Part shown: in pieces, positions 24,610 through 34,088 of the stretch | Layout of the letters: each line of letters starts with the position of its first letter | Position numbering within the stretch: the first letter of the stretch is position 1 | Source of the DNA: Kribbella qitaiheensis | Lineage (GTDB): Bacteria; Actinomycetota; Actinomycetes; Propionibacteriales; Kribbellaceae | Assembly: GCF_014217565.1 (NCBI RefSeq) | Contig: NZ_CP043661.1 | Coordinates: 3,906,001 to 3,970,000, forward strand | Direction of reading: 5' to 3' | Length of the DNA: 64,000 bases | The notes under the pieces: model-generated | Told to the model about the DNA's origin: nothing | Seen by the model: only the letters and a program-made list of their open reading frames with translations | Databases searched by the model: none | Position numbers and translations under genes: made by a program

Positions 24610-26622
24610 ATGTCAGTGACAGGGGGACGTCCTACCGCACCGGTAGACGTGGATGCTGCCACCGTGATGGACGAGCAGGTCGGGCCTTACAAGCTGCTCC
24701 GCCGACTCGGCCAAGGCGGCATGGGGGTCGTGTACCTGGCCGAGGGGCCGGTACACAAGGAGGTCGCGCTCAAGGTACTGCGGCCGCATGTCGCCCACGA
24801 CCCGACCGCCCGGGCCCGCCTCGAGCGGGAAGCGACCACCCTGACGAAGGTCAGCCACCCTGGCGTCGCCGGCATCCTCGACCACGATCTGCGCAGTGAC
24901 AGGCCGTACCTGGTCACCCGATTCATCCCCGGCCGGCCACTGGACGAGCAGGTGGACGACCGTGGGCCACTGACCCCGCAGCGCTGGCTGCCGCTGGCCG
25001 GCTGCCTCGCGGAGTCGCTGCAAGCGGTCCACCAGGCCGGTGTGATCCACCGCGATCTCAAGCCGGGCAACGTGATGATGTTCAACGGAAAGCCGGTGAT
25101 GATCGACTTCGGCATCGCCCAGGCCGCCGACGACCTCCGGCTCACCCAGACCGGCCTGGTGATCGGTACGCCGGGTTACCTCGCGCCGGAGCTGATCGAG
25201 GGCGAGATGGTGTCCGAGTCGGCCGACTGGTGGGGCTGGGCCGCCACTGTCGCCTACGCGGCCACCGGGCGGCGCCCGTTCGGCAAAGGCCCGTTCGAGG
25301 TCGTGCTGCATCGCGTCCACACCGGCAAGGCCGATCTGGAAGGCCTGGACCCGCGGCTGAAGCCGTTGCTGGCGGCCGCGTTGTCACCGGCCCGCGGGGA
25401 CCGGCCGACCCAGCTCGAGATCATGACCGGCCTCAACCGGTACGCCGAGGGCCGCGACGCGCTGATCCCGGATCCGACGACCGCGGTGGTCGAGAAGGAG
25501 ACGGTCCAGGTCAATCCGCCGACCGCAGTGATGACTCGGGTGATGCCGGCGGACGCGATCGCCGCTACGGCGGTTGCCGGCCACGACCCGGCCGAGGTCG
25601 CGGGCCTGGTGCCGTCGGTCATTCCGCCGCTGTCGGCCTTCTCGCCACTGCGGGACAAGCTGCGGGACGTGGCCGCCCAGCAGAAGGCGAAGGCGGCGAC
25701 TCCGGCGCCGGTCCACCCCGCTACCTACAGTCCGGTGCCAACTGCAGCGGCGCCACCTGCGATGCCCTTGTCTTACCAAGGCGCGCCCGGACAGGGCATC
25801 GCGCCGTACCAACCGACGTACCCGCAACCGTCGTATCAACCCCAGTACCAGCCCCAGACCTACCAGCCTCAGCCGCAACCGTCGTACCGGCCGGAGCCGC
25901 CGCCGTACCAAGGTCCGCAGCCAGGGCACGGCGTGGTGGCCAAGCAGCCTGCTGGAGACACTGCAGCACCCGCCAACCAGCAGGCAGCTCGCTCTGTCGT
26001 CCTGGTGGCTCTCATGCTCGCCCTGTCCGGACTGATGGCTCTCTACCCGGGCTTCGGGCTACTTGTCACCGCTCTGCTGCTCGCGTTCGCCAGGACGGTC
26101 GACCGCGGCAGTACTGCGCTGATGCGCCGTCGCCAGGTTCGCGGTGGACGCGGTAAGTCGGACGGTGTGATCGCGATCGCGGCCAGCCCGGTTCACCTGA
26201 TGGCAGCATCGCTGATCACGCTGTTCTGCCTGATCCTGCCGGTCGTCATGGGCTTCATCGTCGGCGGCGTCGTGACCGCCGGAGCGGCAAGCTCACACGG
26301 GACCGACTGGGAGCCGCTCTCCGCGATCGGCTTCGGCGCCGGCGGCGTCGCGGGACTCCTCACCGCCTGGTGGGGACCAGGTGGCAGCTCGTTGCGACGA
26401 GGCGCCAAGATCACCGTGCGCTCGGCCTTCCGGCCGGCCTGGTTGAGCCTGCTCGTCGCCGTCCTACTGCTGGTTCTCGCCGTCGCATCGTTCGTCGGTG
26501 CCACCAACGGCTCCGGCTCCCAGTGGGCGCGTGGCGACATCCACCTGCCCTCGACCTCCAGCCTGACCGACTTCCGCGGCTACCCCCTGATCCGCGACCT
26601 GCCCATCATCGGCCGCAACTGA
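24610..26622 (+). CDS. Transmembrane serine/threonine protein kinase
   Basis: 670 residues from the ATG at 24610. Residues about 20-275 are a Hanks-type kinase: GQGGMGVVYLAE (P-loop), VALKVL (ATP Lys), VIHRDLKPGNVMM (catalytic loop), MIDFGIAQ (DFG) and GTPGYLAPE. A linker follows, ending in a Tyr/Pro/Gln-rich segment (about 385-450), then about four transmembrane helices and a short tail. There are no PASTA repeats. TAGATT at 24602-24607 is 8 bases before an in-frame GTG at 24616, so translation may start leaderless there. It is probably a stress or envelope signalling kinase; targets unknown. Confidence 0.92.
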   Translation: MSVTGGRPTAPVDVDAATVMDEQVGPYKLLRRLGQGGMGVVYLAEGPVHKEVALKVLRPHVAHDPTARARLEREATTLTKVSHPGVAGILDHDLRSDRPYLVTRFIPGRPLDEQVDDRGPLTPQRWLPLAGCLAESLQAVHQAGVIHRDLKPGNVMMFNGKPVMIDFGIAQAADDLRLTQTGLVIGTPGYLAPELIEGEMVSESADWWGWAATVAYAATGRRPFGKGPFEVVLHRVHTGKADLEGLDPRLKPLLAAALSPARGDRPTQLEIMTGLNRYAEGRDALIPDPTTAVVEKETVQVNPPTAVMTRVMPADAIAATAVAGHDPAEVAGLVPSVIPPLSAFSPLRDKLRDVAAQQKAKAATPAPVHPATYSPVPTAAAPPAMPLSYQGAPGQGIAPYQPTYPQPSYQPQYQPQTYQPQPQPSYRPEPPPYQGPQPGHGVVAKQPAGDTAAPANQQAARSVVLVALMLALSGLMALYPGFGLLVTALLLAFARTVDRGSTALMRRRQVRGGRGKSDGVIAIAASPVHLMAASLITLFCLILPVVMGFIVGGVVTAGAASSHGTDWEPLSAIGFGAGGVAGLLTAWWGPGGSSLRRGAKITVRSAFRPAWLSLLVAVLLLVLAVASFVGATNGSGSQWARGDIHLPSTSSLTDFRGYPLIRDLPIIGRN

Positions 26623-26624
26623 CG

Positions 26625-26649
26625 CCACCCCCGGAGTGTCCGGGGGTGG
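26625..26649. terminator. Two-way terminator between kinase and purA
   Basis: CCACCCCCGG, loop AGTGT, CCGGGGGTGG: perfect 10-base arms between convergent genes. Confidence 0.85.
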
Positions 26650-26657
26650 CAGCAGCC

Positions 26658-27950
26658 TCAGATCCGGTTGTCGAGGATCACCATCTGGGAGCGCTCCGGG
26701 CCGACGCCGACCGCGGAGATCGGCGCGCCGCTGATCGCCTCGACCGCCTTGACGTAGGTCTGGGCGTTCTTCGGCAGGTCCTCGAACGTCCGGCAGCCGG
26801 TGATGTCGTCGTCCCAGCCGTCGAACTCCTCGTAGACCGGCACGGCGTGGTGGAACTCGGTCTGCGTCATCGGCATCTCTTCGTGCCGGACCCCGCCCAC
26901 GTCGTACGCGACGCAGACCGGGATCTTCTCGCGCCCGGTCAACGTGTCCAGCTTGGTCAGTACGAAGTCGGTCACGCCGTTCACGCGAGCGGCATACCGG
27001 GCGATCACGGCGTCGTACCAGCCGCAGCGCCGCGGCCGGCCGGTCGTCGTACCGAACTCGAAGCCCTGCTGGCGCAGCCATTCACCGTCCGCGTCGAGCA
27101 GCTCGGTCGGGAACGGCCCCTCGCCGACGCGGGTCGTGTAGGCCTTGATGACGGCCATCACGCGGTCGATCCGGGTCGGCGGGATGCCGGAACCGGTGCA
27201 CGCGCCCGCGGAGATAGCGTTCGACGAGGTGACGAACGGGTAGGTGCCGTGGTCGACGTCCAGCAGGGTCGCCTGACCCGCCTCCATCAGGACCGTCTTG
27301 CCCGCGTCCAGCGCCTTGCCGAGCAGCAGCGGTGTGTCCGCGACCATCGGCCGCAGGCGCTCGGCGTACCCGAGCAGCTCCTCCATCACCTCGGCGATCT
27401 CGACCGCGCGGCGGTTGTAGACCTTCACCAGCAGCTGGTTCTTCTGCTCCAGCGCGCCGGTGACCTTCTGCTCCAGGATCTTCTCGTCGTACAGGTCCTG
27501 GACCCGGATGCCGATCCGGTTCATCTTGTCCGCGTACGTCGGGCCGATGCCGCGCCCGGTGGTACCGATCTTGCGGCTGCCGAGGAACCGCTCGGCCACC
27601 TTGTCCAGGGTCCGGTTGTACGGCGGGATCAGGTGCGCGTTGGCGCTGACCACCAGCCGGCTGGTGTCGACACCGCGGGCGTTCAGCGCGTCGAGCTCCT
27701 CGAACAGCACGCTGAGATCGACCACCACCCCGTTGCCGATCACCGGCGTCACGCCGGGTGTCAGGATCCCGCTCGGCAGCAGGTGCAGCGCGTACTTCTC
27801 GGTGCCGATCACCACCGTGTGGCCGGCGTTGTTGCCGCCGTTGAACTTCACCACATAGTCGATCTCGGCCCCGGTGTTGCCGAGCAGGTCGGTCGCCTTG
27901 CCTTTGCCCTCATCGCCCCACTGGGCGCCGACGAGCACGATTGCGGGCAT
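26658..27950 (-). CDS. purA: Adenylosuccinate synthase
   Basis: GTP-dependent conversion of IMP and aspartate to adenylosuccinate, the first step of AMP synthesis. 430 residues from the ATG at 27950 (GAGG upstream); an in-frame upstream start at 28004 adds non-conserved sequence. It begins [20 protein letters not shown], with the P-loop and catalytic Asp, followed by [12 protein letters not shown] (catalytic His), [15 protein letters not shown] and, near the C-terminus, [12 protein letters not shown]. Length and motifs are standard. Convergent with the kinase gene. Confidence 0.97.
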   Translation of the reverse strand: MPAIVLVGAQWGDEGKGKATDLLGNTGAEIDYVVKFNGGNNAGHTVVIGTEKYALHLLPSGILTPGVTPVIGNGVVVDLSVLFEELDALNARGVDTSRLVVSANAHLIPPYNRTLDKVAERFLGSRKIGTTGRGIGPTYADKMNRIGIRVQDLYDEKILEQKVTGALEQKNQLLVKVYNRRAVEIAEVMEELLGYAERLRPMVADTPLLLGKALDAGKTVLMEAGQATLLDVDHGTYPFVTSSNAISAGACTGSGIPPTRIDRVMAVIKAYTTRVGEGPFPTELLDADGEWLRQQGFEFGTTTGRPRRCGWYDAVIARYAARVNGVTDFVLTKLDTLTGREKIPVCVAYDVGGVRHEEMPMTQTEFHHAVPVYEEFDGWDDDITGCRTFEDLPKNAQTYVKAVEAISGAPISAVGVGPERSQMVILDNRI

Positions 27951-28213
27951 CTCAGCCCTCCTCTTCACGCGTCGGCCCGGGACGACTTCATCGCCGTCGC
28001 ACAAGCCGGCCGCTCGGAAAACGGTGAAGCCCGGACATCACCGGATGTTCGTCCGGCGACCGTCCAGGCTCTTGCGACAGGAGTCTACCGGACCTGCGCA
28101 TTACCATGCTGCGGCCGCTCCGGATGGGCACCACGTGACATCCAAGTGTCACGGCGCACGCAGTTCGTCACGACGGGTTGCAGATTTCCGTGATCACGTG
28201 CACACTCTTAGTC
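27951..28213. other. Intergenic region upstream of purA
   Basis: Between the purA start and the hairpin at 28214 I see no convincing gene, repeat or operator. It presumably holds the purA promoter. Confidence 0.5.
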
Positions 28214-28259
28214 AGCGGCCCGCCGAAACTGCCGCAGGGGACGGTTCCGGCGGGCCGCT
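28214..28259 (-). terminator. Hairpin downstream of the VOC gene
   Basis: AGCGGCCCGCCG and CGGCGGGCCGCT form a perfect 12-base stem around 22 bases that pair partly, 29 bases beyond the VOC gene stop. Confidence 0.7.
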
Positions 28260-28288
28260 TTCTCGTGCCCGGAGGTCGGTAGAGGCCC

Positions 28289-28774
28289 TCAGTCGAGGCC
28301 CTCGGGGTTCGAGGCGAGCCACTCCTTGACCCGGCGGTCGGCCTCCTCGCGGGAGACGTCCTCCACCTTCGTCAGGATCGCCCAGCGATGCCCGAACGGG
28401 TCGATCACCGTGCCGAACCGGTCGCCGGTCATGAAAGTCTGGACCGCCTCGACCTGCCGCGCGCCCGCCTCGATCGCCCGGGCGAAGGTGGCGTCCACAT
28501 CCGGCGTGTAGTGCACCAGCGACGAGTGCACCCACTCCCCGTTCGGCGCCCGCAACCCGATCTGCGGCATCTCGTTGCTCAGCTGCAGCATCGAGTTCCC
28601 GATCTTCAACTCCGCCTGGCCGAGCCGGCCGTCCGCCATGTCCTGCCGGCTGATCACCTCGGCGCCGAACGCCTGCTGGTAGAACTCGATCGCCTTCGGA
28701 CCGTCGTCGACCGCGAGGTACGGAGTGAGCGAGTGGTAGCCGTCGGGGATCGGGTTCACCTTGTTCGTCGTCAT
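28289..28774 (-). CDS. VOC-family (glyoxalase/PhnB-like) protein
   Basis: 161 residues from the ATG at 28774. It has the PhnB-like pattern LTPYLAVDDGPKAIEFYQQAFGAEV, then a central GQAELKIGNSMLQLSNE and the late DRFGTVIDPFGHRWAILT, the usual ending of this metal-dependent dioxygenase/glyoxalase/resistance fold. A short C-terminal helix follows. It is divergent from an AraC-type regulator that may control it. Function within the superfamily cannot be assigned. Confidence 0.85.
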   Translation of the reverse strand: MTTNKVNPIPDGYHSLTPYLAVDDGPKAIEFYQQAFGAEVISRQDMADGRLGQAELKIGNSMLQLSNEMPQIGLRAPNGEWVHSSLVHYTPDVDATFARAIEAGARQVEAVQTFMTGDRFGTVIDPFGHRWAILTKVEDVSREEADRRVKEWLASNPEGLD

Positions 28775-28863
28775 GGCATCAGTCTTCGCGGCGGGCACCC
28801 GGCCGGTCTTGTAAGAACGCGACAGGCCGGATTCTGTCGGCGGCTTGTCGTAGCTTTGGGGCT

Positions 28864-29685
28864 GTGCCGACTGAGCCGACCGACAGCGAGAAGGGCATCC
28901 TGCATCCGCGCGAGCAGGCCCGGCACCGAAGCCTGAAACGGCTCGCGGCCGGTCCCCGCATCGACCGGTTCGTGGAGTGGTACTGGATCGTCGAGTGGGA
29001 CCTCCGCGAGCCGTACGTCGCTGAGGTGCTGCCCTACCCGAGCGTGAACGTCACCTTCGAGCAGCCGGGTGGCGCGTTCGTGAACGGCGTCTGCACCCGA
29101 AAGTTCGAGCGCGAGCTGACCGGCCGCGGCCGGGCCTTCGGGGTGAAGTTCTGGGCCGGCGGGTTCGGCGCGGTGACCGGCCTCGACGTCGGCTCGTTCC
29201 GCGACCAGGTGCTGCCGCTGCGCGACGTGTTCGATGACGCCGACCGGCTGGCCGACCTGGTCTTCGCCGAGGACTCCGACCTCCGCCGGCGCGCGGTCTT
29301 CGAGGCGTTCCTGTCCGACCACCTGGTCGACACCGACCCGTCGTACGAGCTGGTCCGGACCGTCATCGCGGCGATGGGCGCGGACCGCACCCTCACCCGC
29401 GTCGACCAGGTCACGGACCGCTTCGACCTGCCGATCCGCAAACTCCAGCGGCTCTTCCGCCGCTACGTCGGCGTCGGCCCCAAGTGGGTGCTCCGCCGCT
29501 ACCGGCTCCACGACGGTGCCGATCTGCTGGCCCGCGGCGAGGTCGCCGAACTGGCCGACCTCGCCCACGCCCTCGGCTATTTCGACCAGGCCCACTTCTC
29601 CCACGAGTTCAAGGAACAGATAGGTCTGACCCCTGCCGACTACGCGACCCGAGCCAGCATCGAACGCCAAACCACTTACCGCTGA
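28864..29685 (+). CDS. AraC-family transcriptional regulator
   Basis: 273 residues from the GTG at 28864. The N-terminal half (DRFVEWYWIVEWDL, EVLPYPSVNVTFEQPG) is the DUF6597-like sensing domain frequent in actinobacterial AraC proteins. The C-terminal half holds the two helix-turn-helix units, ending LADLAHALGYFDQAHFSHEF and GLTPADYATR. TAGCTT at 28851-28856 is 7 bases before the GTG with no ribosome-binding site, suggesting a leaderless mRNA. The divergent VOC gene is the likely target. Its 3' end overlaps the convergent MFS gene by 10 bases. Confidence 0.88.
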   Translation: MPTEPTDSEKGILHPREQARHRSLKRLAAGPRIDRFVEWYWIVEWDLREPYVAEVLPYPSVNVTFEQPGGAFVNGVCTRKFERELTGRGRAFGVKFWAGGFGAVTGLDVGSFRDQVLPLRDVFDDADRLADLVFAEDSDLRRRAVFEAFLSDHLVDTDPSYELVRTVIAAMGADRTLTRVDQVTDRFDLPIRKLQRLFRRYVGVGPKWVLRRYRLHDGADLLARGEVAELADLAHALGYFDQAHFSHEFKEQIGLTPADYATRASIERQTTYR

Positions 29686-30908
29686 CCGGCCGTTCTGGAA
29701 CGGGTTCTGGCCACGACGATCGCCATGGTGGCGGCGAGGAGCGTGGCTAGTAGGGCTTGGGCGAAGCCCAGGCGGGGGCCGTGGGTGTCTACTGCGCGGC
29801 CGGCGATGGCGGCGCCCAGGGCTATGCCGGCGGCGCTGCCAGAGTTCAGCCAGGTGAAGGCCTGGGTGAGGATTGCGGGTTCTACCTCGGACTCAACGAG
29901 CACTGAGGACAGGACCTGGATCGGCGCCAGAGCGAGACCCGGTAAGGCCAGTGCGAAAGCGAGGCCCAGCGGGCTGTCGACGAACAGCAACGGGACGCAG
30001 GTGACGGACAGGATGGCCATGGCTGCGACGAACTGCATGCGGGCAGGTAGCCGCCAACGCCTTGTGCCATAGACGAATCCGGCGATCAGGCTGATCAGAC
30101 TGGTGATGCTGTAGAGCGGTCCGGCGAGAGAGGCTGATCCTCTGCCGACAGCAAAGGCTGTCACCGAGACCTGCATGCTGCCGAAGAACAGGCCGACGCC
30201 GACGGTCGCACCGACCATCGCCAGGAATCCCCTGTGCAGCAAGCGTTCTGAGCTCACCTGAGGGCGGCCAGCAGTTGCTGGCGGCGCAGTACTGCGTTGC
30301 ACGGCGAGCGAGAAGCCACCGGCTAGCAGCAGGCTGGTTGCCAACACGGAGCCGACTACCGGGGATACCAGGGCGCTGACTGTTCCGATCAGCGCGGGGC
30401 CGACCAGGAAGGCCAGGCCAGTGCCCAGTGATTCCAGGGCGAAGGCCGACGAGATGACGGGATCACCTCGGAGCACATGGGACCACCGTGCTGCGGTCTG
30501 CGCTCCGATCTGCGGTAGCGATCCACCAGCGAGTACTCCGGCCAGGACCAGCATCCACAGTGGTGAGGCGGCCAGGGTCAGAGCGATCAGTAGGGCCATT
30601 GCCGATGCGTGCAGCAACAGGGTGATCGGCAGCATGCGGCTCTGGCCGTACCGGTCGATCAGCTTGGCGACCTGTGGTCCACCGACCGCTTCAGCTACTG
30701 CGAAGCCTCCGGTCACGGTGCCGGCGACGGCGTACGAGCCGGTTGAGCCGTGCACCATCCAGACGATGCCGAGGCCGGTCATGGCGATGCCGATGCGAGC
30801 GGGCGCAGCGGCTAGGTAGAACTTCCACGCTCCGGGAGTACGCAGTACGGCGCTGTAGCCGCTCTGCTGCCTTTCGGGCGTGCGGATCCGTCCGGAGAGA
30901 ACCGGCAC
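29676..30908 (-). CDS. Major facilitator superfamily transporter
   Basis: 410 residues from the GTG at 30908, with GGAAGG upstream. Twelve hydrophobic segments are visible; the loop between helices 2 and 3 is AKLIDRYGQSRMLP, a weak form of MFS motif A. Internal features such as GGSLPQIGAQTAARW and LESLGTGLAFLVGPAL match a group of actinobacterial exporters of unknown substrate. No regulator or enzyme shares its transcript. Confidence 0.85.
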   Translation of the reverse strand: MPVLSGRIRTPERQQSGYSAVLRTPGAWKFYLAAAPARIGIAMTGLGIVWMVHGSTGSYAVAGTVTGGFAVAEAVGGPQVAKLIDRYGQSRMLPITLLLHASAMALLIALTLAASPLWMLVLAGVLAGGSLPQIGAQTAARWSHVLRGDPVISSAFALESLGTGLAFLVGPALIGTVSALVSPVVGSVLATSLLLAGGFSLAVQRSTAPPATAGRPQVSSERLLHRGFLAMVGATVGVGLFFGSMQVSVTAFAVGRGSASLAGPLYSITSLISLIAGFVYGTRRWRLPARMQFVAAMAILSVTCVPLLFVDSPLGLAFALALPGLALAPIQVLSSVLVESEVEPAILTQAFTWLNSGSAAGIALGAAIAGRAVDTHGPRLGFAQALLATLLAATMAIVVARTRSRTAGQR

Positions 30909-31070
30909 GGTAGTACCTTCCGCTGCCCGGCGGGGCGGTGATCTGACCGTGGGCGTCCTGCGATGCCGGTCCGTCGATGCCGCCTACAACCGTCCATTTT
31001 CGGTAGGAAGCGGGGACGCACGCCGCCTACCGGCTCTATCACCGGGCAGTAATGGGTTTGGGTGACGCAG

Positions 31071-31823
31071 TCAGTCTACGCCGAAGACGCCAGCGCGCAG
31101 TACCGGGACGGACCGACTGGCGTCGACCTCGGCCGCGATCTCCACATCTTCCCTGAATCCGTACGCCGTGAGCTCGCGTCCCCCCGCGCACTCGTACAGC
31201 AGTTCCGGCAGCTCGGCCCCGACGTCTCGGTAAGCAGCGGCTGCAGCTCTGGCTTCCGGAGACAAGGGACCGACACCGCTGTCGGCCAGCGCGGCCAAGA
31301 AGGCACCTGCACCCCACAGATCTTCCACTGCCGGACGCAGGGAGCCGTCCTTCCATCTCTCACCGGCGGCGATCGCCACTGCCGTCAGGGATGGATCCTC
31401 TGTCAGCTTGCGGGCGACCAGTGCGGCAGCTGCTGAGGCGTTACGCAGCGACACCGCCAGCACGGTAGATCCACTGTCCTGTAGTTGCTGGGAGATCGTC
31501 GAGCCGTTGGGCGACGGCAGCACGAGCCGCCGTACGTTCTGCGCCCGCCGGATCGTCGCCGGCGACAAGCTGATGCCGTCGGCACCGGCCTGCCCACGGC
31601 CGACAGCCAGCGCGGCGTCGTGTTCCTTGGCGAAGGCCACAGCTGACTCGTCCCGCCAGCGATAGGGCAGCACGTCGATGCCGTTGTCCACGGCTACAGT
31701 CACCGCCGTGGTGAAGGACAGCACGTCCACCACGGCGACCAGGTCACCACGGACCGCGGCCGCACCGACTGGACCCCAGTCGAAGCCGAGGCGATATCCG
31801 ACTTGTGCATAAGGGCTGGTCAC
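31071..31823 (-). CDS. 2-phosphosulfolactate phosphatase (ComB)-family protein
   Basis: About 250 residues. DLVAVVDVLSFTTAVTVAVD, VLPSPNGSTISQQL and VAIAAGERWKDGSLRPAVED are the conserved blocks of the ComB family, which in methanogens dephosphorylates 2-phosphosulfolactate for coenzyme M. Bacterial members outside coenzyme M makers usually have an unproven phosphatase role. The GTG at 31823 fits the family N-terminus; a TTG at 31859 in the same frame is possible. Single gene. Confidence 0.75.
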   Translation of the reverse strand: MTSPYAQVGYRLGFDWGPVGAAAVRGDLVAVVDVLSFTTAVTVAVDNGIDVLPYRWRDESAVAFAKEHDAALAVGRGQAGADGISLSPATIRRAQNVRRLVLPSPNGSTISQQLQDSGSTVLAVSLRNASAAAALVARKLTEDPSLTAVAIAAGERWKDGSLRPAVEDLWGAGAFLAALADSGVGPLSPEARAAAAAYRDVGAELPELLYECAGGRELTAYGFREDVEIAAEVDASRSVPVLRAGVFGVD

Positions 31824-31900
31824 CGGCGGATCATGCCCCGCCGGTGCCAGCCCCGACAACCGGATTCAGCTCACCGGCTGCGTTACGCAGTACAACAGCC

Positions 31901-32308
31901 TCAGCTCAAGACGTCCGCGGCGGTCGGGGACGAGTCGCGCAGGAAGGTGGCGCAGCGCTCGGCCTCCTCCTTCTCGTCGATGACGGCAGCGGCTTTGCCC
32001 AGCACGGCGAGGCAGCGCAGGAAGCCGCGGTTCGGCTCGTGCTCCCACGGGACCGGGCCGTGACCCTTCCAGCCGTTGCGGCGGAGCAGGTCCAGGGCAC
32101 GGTGGTAGCCCGTCCGTGCGTAGGCGTATGCCTCGATGGTGTGGCCGTCCTCGAATGCCGCCTCGGCCAGCACCGACCAGGCCAGCGAGGAGGTCGGGAA
32201 CTTGGCGGCGACGTCCACCGCGGCGGCCCCGGCGGCGAGTTCCGCCGCGGCCGGGTCTACGGGGAGTAATGTCTCGGGTGGGCCAGAGAGCAGATTGTTC
32301 AATTCCAT
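31901..32308 (-). CDS. DUF3151 protein
   Basis: 135 residues from the ATG at 32308. It starts MELNNLLSGPPETLLPVDPA and contains SLAWSVLAEAAFEDGHTIEA, GYHRALDLLRRNGWKGHGPV and FLRCLAVLGKAAAVIDEKEE, which match the conserved actinobacterial family DUF3151. The protein is helical, has no signal peptide and its function is unknown. A start at 32329 is also open. Confidence 0.8.
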   Translation of the reverse strand: MELNNLLSGPPETLLPVDPAAAELAAGAAAVDVAAKFPTSSLAWSVLAEAAFEDGHTIEAYAYARTGYHRALDLLRRNGWKGHGPVPWEHEPNRGFLRCLAVLGKAAAVIDEKEEAERCATFLRDSSPTAADVLS

Positions 32309-32453
32309 AGACACATCTTCGCCGATCACGCTTCGATTCCGGCACGTGACCGTCTGGCGAAATCCGTTGACCGTTCACCGGACGGCCACGGATGCTTGAG
32401 ACCCTGCGTCAAGGCCGCCGTGGTTCCCAGCTACGGCCGGAAGGAGGCATCGG

Positions 32454-32903
32454 ATGAGTGTCATCGTTCTGAACGCGTCATATGAGCCGCTGCACACCGT
32501 GTCGATCCAGCACGCCATCCGGATGCTGGTCCGCGAGGTCGCGGTGGTCGAAGAGGCGCACGGCGAACGGACCATCGGCCCCTTCCCGGTTCCTCGCGTC
32601 CTCCGCCTGGTCCGGTACGTGGTCACCCACTGGCGGTACGCGGCCGGCCGGATGAAGTACAGCAAGCACGGCGTACTGCGGCGGGACAAGTTCCACTGTG
32701 CCTATTGCGGCCTGGCGAACGCGGACACGATGGACCATGTCCAACCCAGATCCAGGGGCGGCCGGACCGAATGGCTGAACGCGGTCGCGGCCCATGCCTC
32801 GTGCAACGAGCGCAAAGGCAACCGGACGCCGTCCGAGGCCAACATGCCGCTCCTGTGGCAACCGTGGGTACCGACCCGCGCCGAGCTCGTCATACAGACA
32901 TGA
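32454..32903 (+). CDS. HNH endonuclease
   Basis: 149 residues, with AAGGAGG upstream. The N-terminal half (MSVIVLNASYEPLHTVSIQH) is the conserved leader of a compact actinobacterial HNH family. The nuclease motif is CAYCG, then MDHVQPRSRGG and NAVAAHASCNERKGNRTP, with the zinc cysteines and catalytic His intact. No restriction or phage genes are nearby, so this is probably the common chromosomal form rather than a mobile one. A hairpin overlaps its stop codon. Confidence 0.9.
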   Translation: MSVIVLNASYEPLHTVSIQHAIRMLVREVAVVEEAHGERTIGPFPVPRVLRLVRYVVTHWRYAAGRMKYSKHGVLRRDKFHCAYCGLANADTMDHVQPRSRGGRTEWLNAVAAHASCNERKGNRTPSEANMPLLWQPWVPTRAELVIQT

Positions 32904-32923
32904 CGGGCTTTTTTCATGCCCGT
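32903..32923 (+). terminator. Terminator overlapping the HNH stop codon
   Basis: ACGGGC, a 9-base loop with six T, then GCCCGT. The stem begins on the last base of the TGA stop codon. Confidence 0.65.
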
Positions 32924-33004
32924 TTGTCCACAGCTGAGAAGTAGGAGCGGCGATCCGGGGCTGAGGCCTGCATCTTCTCCGGTGCGAACCCACAACTCAG
33001 CGTG

Positions 33005-34063
33005 ATGACCCTCATCCGTGGCGGGGTGTTCACCCGTGCCGATGCGCGCGCGTGTGGCTACCCCGACCCGGACATCGACTCCTTGCTGGACACCGGCAGC
33101 TGGCGCCGGATCCGGCGCGGCACCTATGCGCCGTACCAGGTGCTCACCGTGGTGGACGAGCGGATGCTGCACCTTCGCCGGGTCTACCGGCTACTCCGGG
33201 ACGGCGAGGCCGGGCTGGCCGCCAGCCATCAATCGGCCGCGGCTCTGCATGCCCTGCCAACGTGGGGGCTCGACCTCGGGCAGGTCCACGTGACCGCTCG
33301 CGACGGGCGACCAGGACGGCATGCCGGCGGTGTGCATCGCCACGTCCGCGACCCGGTCGGGCCCGGCCTGCTGACCTGGAACAAGGTGCGGATGGCATCG
33401 CCGGCACGAGCCGTCGCGGAGGTCGCCGCCGTCGCCGAGCTTGCACCGGGTGTCGCCCTGGCCGAGGCCGCCCTGTACTCCGGGCTGGCGACTCCGGCTG
33501 CGCTCAAGCGCGCGGCCAACCAGCTGACCCGAGGTGCCGAGCGAGCCCACCGGGTGCTTTTGCGGGCAGGGATGGAGTCGGCGTCGGTCGCGGAGTCCCG
33601 GCTGCGGCTGATCCTGTCCGAAGCCGGACTGCCTGCGCCGTCGTCCAGTCCCCCGCCCATCGATCCTGCACTCATCGACCAGGCACTCGTCGATGAGAGT
33701 GACTGGGAGAGCTCTGCCCTGTGGTTCCCCGACGAACGCACGGTGGTCGAGTTCGAGCCTCGATTCCCCTTCCCTTGTTGCCTTTCCGACGACGACCCCG
33801 AGGAGGTCCCAGACCATGCGAGCCCAACCGACGAGCCGACCGCTGCCGATCTCGGGTCCGCACCGGAGCCACTGGAGTACTGCTGGATCTCCTGGTCCGA
33901 CCTCGACGACCCGGCCGAAGTGGTGGACCGCATCCACACCACCTTCACCCGAGCCACCCGCCGTACCGGCATCCGCCCGTTCGACCCCACCCGTCGCCGA
34001 AAGCCCCACTCTCGCCGACGCCAGCCCGCAAGGTTCGCCACCGAAGAGGACCTCCCTAGCTGA
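33005..34063 (+). CDS. AbiEi-like antitoxin-domain protein with degenerate C-terminus
   Basis: 352 residues from the ATG at 33005. The N-terminal part (GGVFTRADARACGYPDPDID, WRRIRRGTYAPY) is the winged-helix AbiEi-type antitoxin domain. The middle (VHVTARDGRPGRHAGGVHRH, ARAVAEVAAVAELAPGVALA) follows the usual architecture of this family, which normally ends in a DUF559/Vsr-like nuclease fold. Here the region after SRLRLILSEAGLPAP is replaced by an acidic, Pro-rich stretch and a basic tail, so nuclease residues are not evident. There is no adjacent AbiEii toxin gene; many chromosomal members are orphans like this. Confidence 0.7.
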   Translation: MTLIRGGVFTRADARACGYPDPDIDSLLDTGSWRRIRRGTYAPYQVLTVVDERMLHLRRVYRLLRDGEAGLAASHQSAAALHALPTWGLDLGQVHVTARDGRPGRHAGGVHRHVRDPVGPGLLTWNKVRMASPARAVAEVAAVAELAPGVALAEAALYSGLATPAALKRAANQLTRGAERAHRVLLRAGMESASVAESRLRLILSEAGLPAPSSSPPPIDPALIDQALVDESDWESSALWFPDERTVVEFEPRFPFPCCLSDDDPEEVPDHASPTDEPTAADLGSAPEPLEYCWISWSDLDDPAEVVDRIHTTFTRATRRTGIRPFDPTRRRKPHSRRRQPARFATEEDLPS

Positions 34064-34088
34064 CCGATGCTTATCAGCTGGCGGTCTG

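Noticed and set aside
31880..31892. CTGCG-TTA-CGCAG hairpin near the DUF3151 stop
   Set aside because: Five-base stem is too short to call a terminator.
33005..34063. Abortive-infection defence system
   Set aside because: Only the AbiEi-like half is present; no AbiEii nucleotidyltransferase or other defence genes are near.
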